From NCBI RefSeq assembly GCF_963678635.1, contig NC_087067.1, forward strand, positions 19,960,596 through 20,024,595: a DNA stretch of 64,000 bases, read 5' to 3'. This document shows, one piece after another, positions 62,701 to 64,000 of this stretch (positions are counted from its first letter, which is position 1; every line of letters begins with the position of its first letter). Source of the stretch: Symsagittifera roscoffensis (lineage: Eukaryota; Xenacoelomorpha; Acoela; Convolutidae). The notes beneath the pieces were generated by a model. It was given only the letters and a program-made list of their open reading frames with translations. It was not told the origin of the DNA and searched no databases. The position numbers and the translations under genes are program-made.

Positions 62701-64000
62701 GAATGCTGCATTTACTAAATGAGAGAAACTAAATTCTCAGGCTATTGCGCCGGAAAGAAACGAAAATCGAAGTTAGTTTTAAATTAGATAATTCTTTTTT
62801 TTTTCGTTTTCGTTGGCAACTTTTTCAGTATTTTCGGAACATTTTTCTAAGCATTTCGGCGCCTGAGCTAAACCCTGAATAATAAAGGGGTTTGAATGCT
62901 TTCTAAAATCTTAAACGCTTTGTTGAATTCCACACTTGTTTTATACTGGCTGACCTTGGGTTTTATCAACTTGACACGGTCGACTTACCTGGAAGAAAAG
63001 GATGTTTTACATTACCAGACAACACAGCACAGTTTTTATTATCCTTCTCTCATTCGTAAAATATTATTTTTAGCAGCAGTGATCAATAAGTCTTAGAAAA
63101 AGCAAGCTTGGATGAACATTTCTTTAGAAAAAGCCTAAAATTTGCAGTCTCAAAAATTCTACCTGCTTAAGGGGCATCTTAAAACAAAAAAGTCAGGCAA
63201 CGACGATGAAAAATGGACAAAACCATTCGAAAATTCGACTCAAAAGGACATCAAGAGAAATCTCAATTAGATTTTAAAAAAATGTGGCTCATTTTTAAAA
63301 ATGTTTGTAGTGCATCCCAGGGTCACAACGGCTGAGACGTGGCCGTTTTGTTGACGATACATGCCCATAATGCATCTAATTACTGCCAAGAGTAAAAACA
63401 GTTTTAAGATCAAGATCAAACTCATATTTCTGCCATATAATTTGATACTTAATGAAAGCAGGTGTAATAAAGAATCAAACGGAAATCCTCGAATAAATGT
63501 TATTTGCCAAAATGATTTGGCACCAACGTGCTTTCTTGGAGGGATGTAAAATTCTAATTTCTAAATTGATTTAAAAAAATTACAGAAGCAAAGAAAAGAA
63601 AATGAACGAAAAATTACCAACAAAAAAAAGAACATAAAAAGATATACTGAAACAAAGAAAAGAAACAGAACGAAAATTTACGATTTTTTTCCACAGATTC
63701 AAGAATACCTCAGGTTAGCTCCAAGGCCTCTGATAACTGGTCACGCTTGCATAATAAGTCATATGCAGGAATGAATGAATTTTGAATATGCGGACAATCT
63801 GGTACAAGATCCATTCAAAGCTTTCGCTGTTTGAGAGTGTTTACAGTTTGTTTAGCGAGAAAAACTAATTGATGGATTTTTTGACAACCTTTTCAATGAT
63901 TTTGATGGCTTGGGTTCAATTGAACTATTGATTGCCAACAATAATTATTTTCAAAAGTATCAGGTTTAAAGTCACTTCTTTTAAATAATGTTTATAAGAA
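59749..64000. other. Stretch upstream of the disordered-protein exons, no exon seen
   Basis: It should contain the promoter or further 5' exons of the minus-strand gene, but I find none with confidence. It holds a MITE-like element (60850-61280) and AT-rich sequence. The short frames have no domain. Confidence 0.5.
60850..61280. repeat. MITE-like element with GGGTTGCAA ends
   Basis: Left end GGGTTGCAA, right end TTGCAACCC. Next to each end are TTTAAAACACGTTT-like palindromic stretches in inverted arrangement. The two overlapping minus-strand ORFs within are not convincing genes. A piece of similar ACGTTTTAAAC sequence lies near 55.9 kb. Confidence 0.5.

Noticed and set aside
1-64000. CRISPR arrays, bacterial operons, rRNA genes
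   Set aside because: No regular spacer-repeat arrays, Shine-Dalgarno-linked gene strings or rRNA motifs; spliced genes show a eukaryotic genome.

Overview
The window looks like nuclear DNA of an invertebrate animal. It is AT-rich, genes are split by GT-AG introns, and the space between exons is full of MITE-like, SINE-like and LTR elements. I cannot name the species. There is one 200-N assembly gap (3979-4178).

Three host genes can be supported. (1) A trypsin-like serine protease lies on the minus strand from about 39.0 kb down to about 4.56 kb. Its exons were recovered by splice sites, matching phases and motifs: signal-peptide exon (about 39007-38790, link uncertain), activation site RIING (38545-38411), CGGT (28210-28167), catalytic His in TAKHC (6758-6684), catalytic Asp in SDLAIIR (6427-6308), GWG (4945-4820) and catalytic Ser in GDSGGP (4698-4558). 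The last exon is not seen and may lie in or beyond the gap. (2) A B-box/coiled-coil TRIM-like gene lies on the plus strand at 43958-45317. (3) A large disordered protein lies on the minus strand at 59748-49762: an acidic Glu/Pro/Gln-rich part of repeats followed by a basic Ser/Thr/Ala/Lys-rich tail.

The introns of the protease carry two related LTR elements, both in the same orientation as the gene. Element A (8065-26589, 18.5 kb) is a decayed envelope-bearing Ty3/gypsy-type element. Its order in the sense (minus) direction is LTR, PBS, a 77-codon leader ORF, a structured leader, overlapping ORF1 and ORF2, Gag, protease, RT, RNase H, integrase, a hydrophobic ORF, a Pro-rich ORF, a glycoprotein-like Env, a conserved 3' noncoding block and LTR. 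Element B (28815-32999, 4.2 kb) has two LTRs that read as identical and a 4-bp CTAG target duplication. It keeps only the two ends of such an element, joined by an internal deletion at an 11-bp microhomology, so it is a young non-autonomous derivative. Comparing A with B shows what has been kept: the leader ORF (about 79% identical), the ORF1/ORF2 overlap, a duplicated hairpin in the leader, and about 1.5 kb of 3' noncoding sequence.

Element A is inserted in one arm of a MITE-like inverted repeat, with a 4-bp GCTG duplication. The rest of the window (0-4 kb, 33-38 kb, 39-44 kb, 45-49.7 kb, 55-64 kb) holds foldback elements, minisatellites, tRNA-derived SINE-like copies, a family with GGGGCGGATCTAGG ends and an inverted pair of 0.5-kb repeats. 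I see no convincing RNA genes beyond tRNA-like repeats, and no CRISPR.
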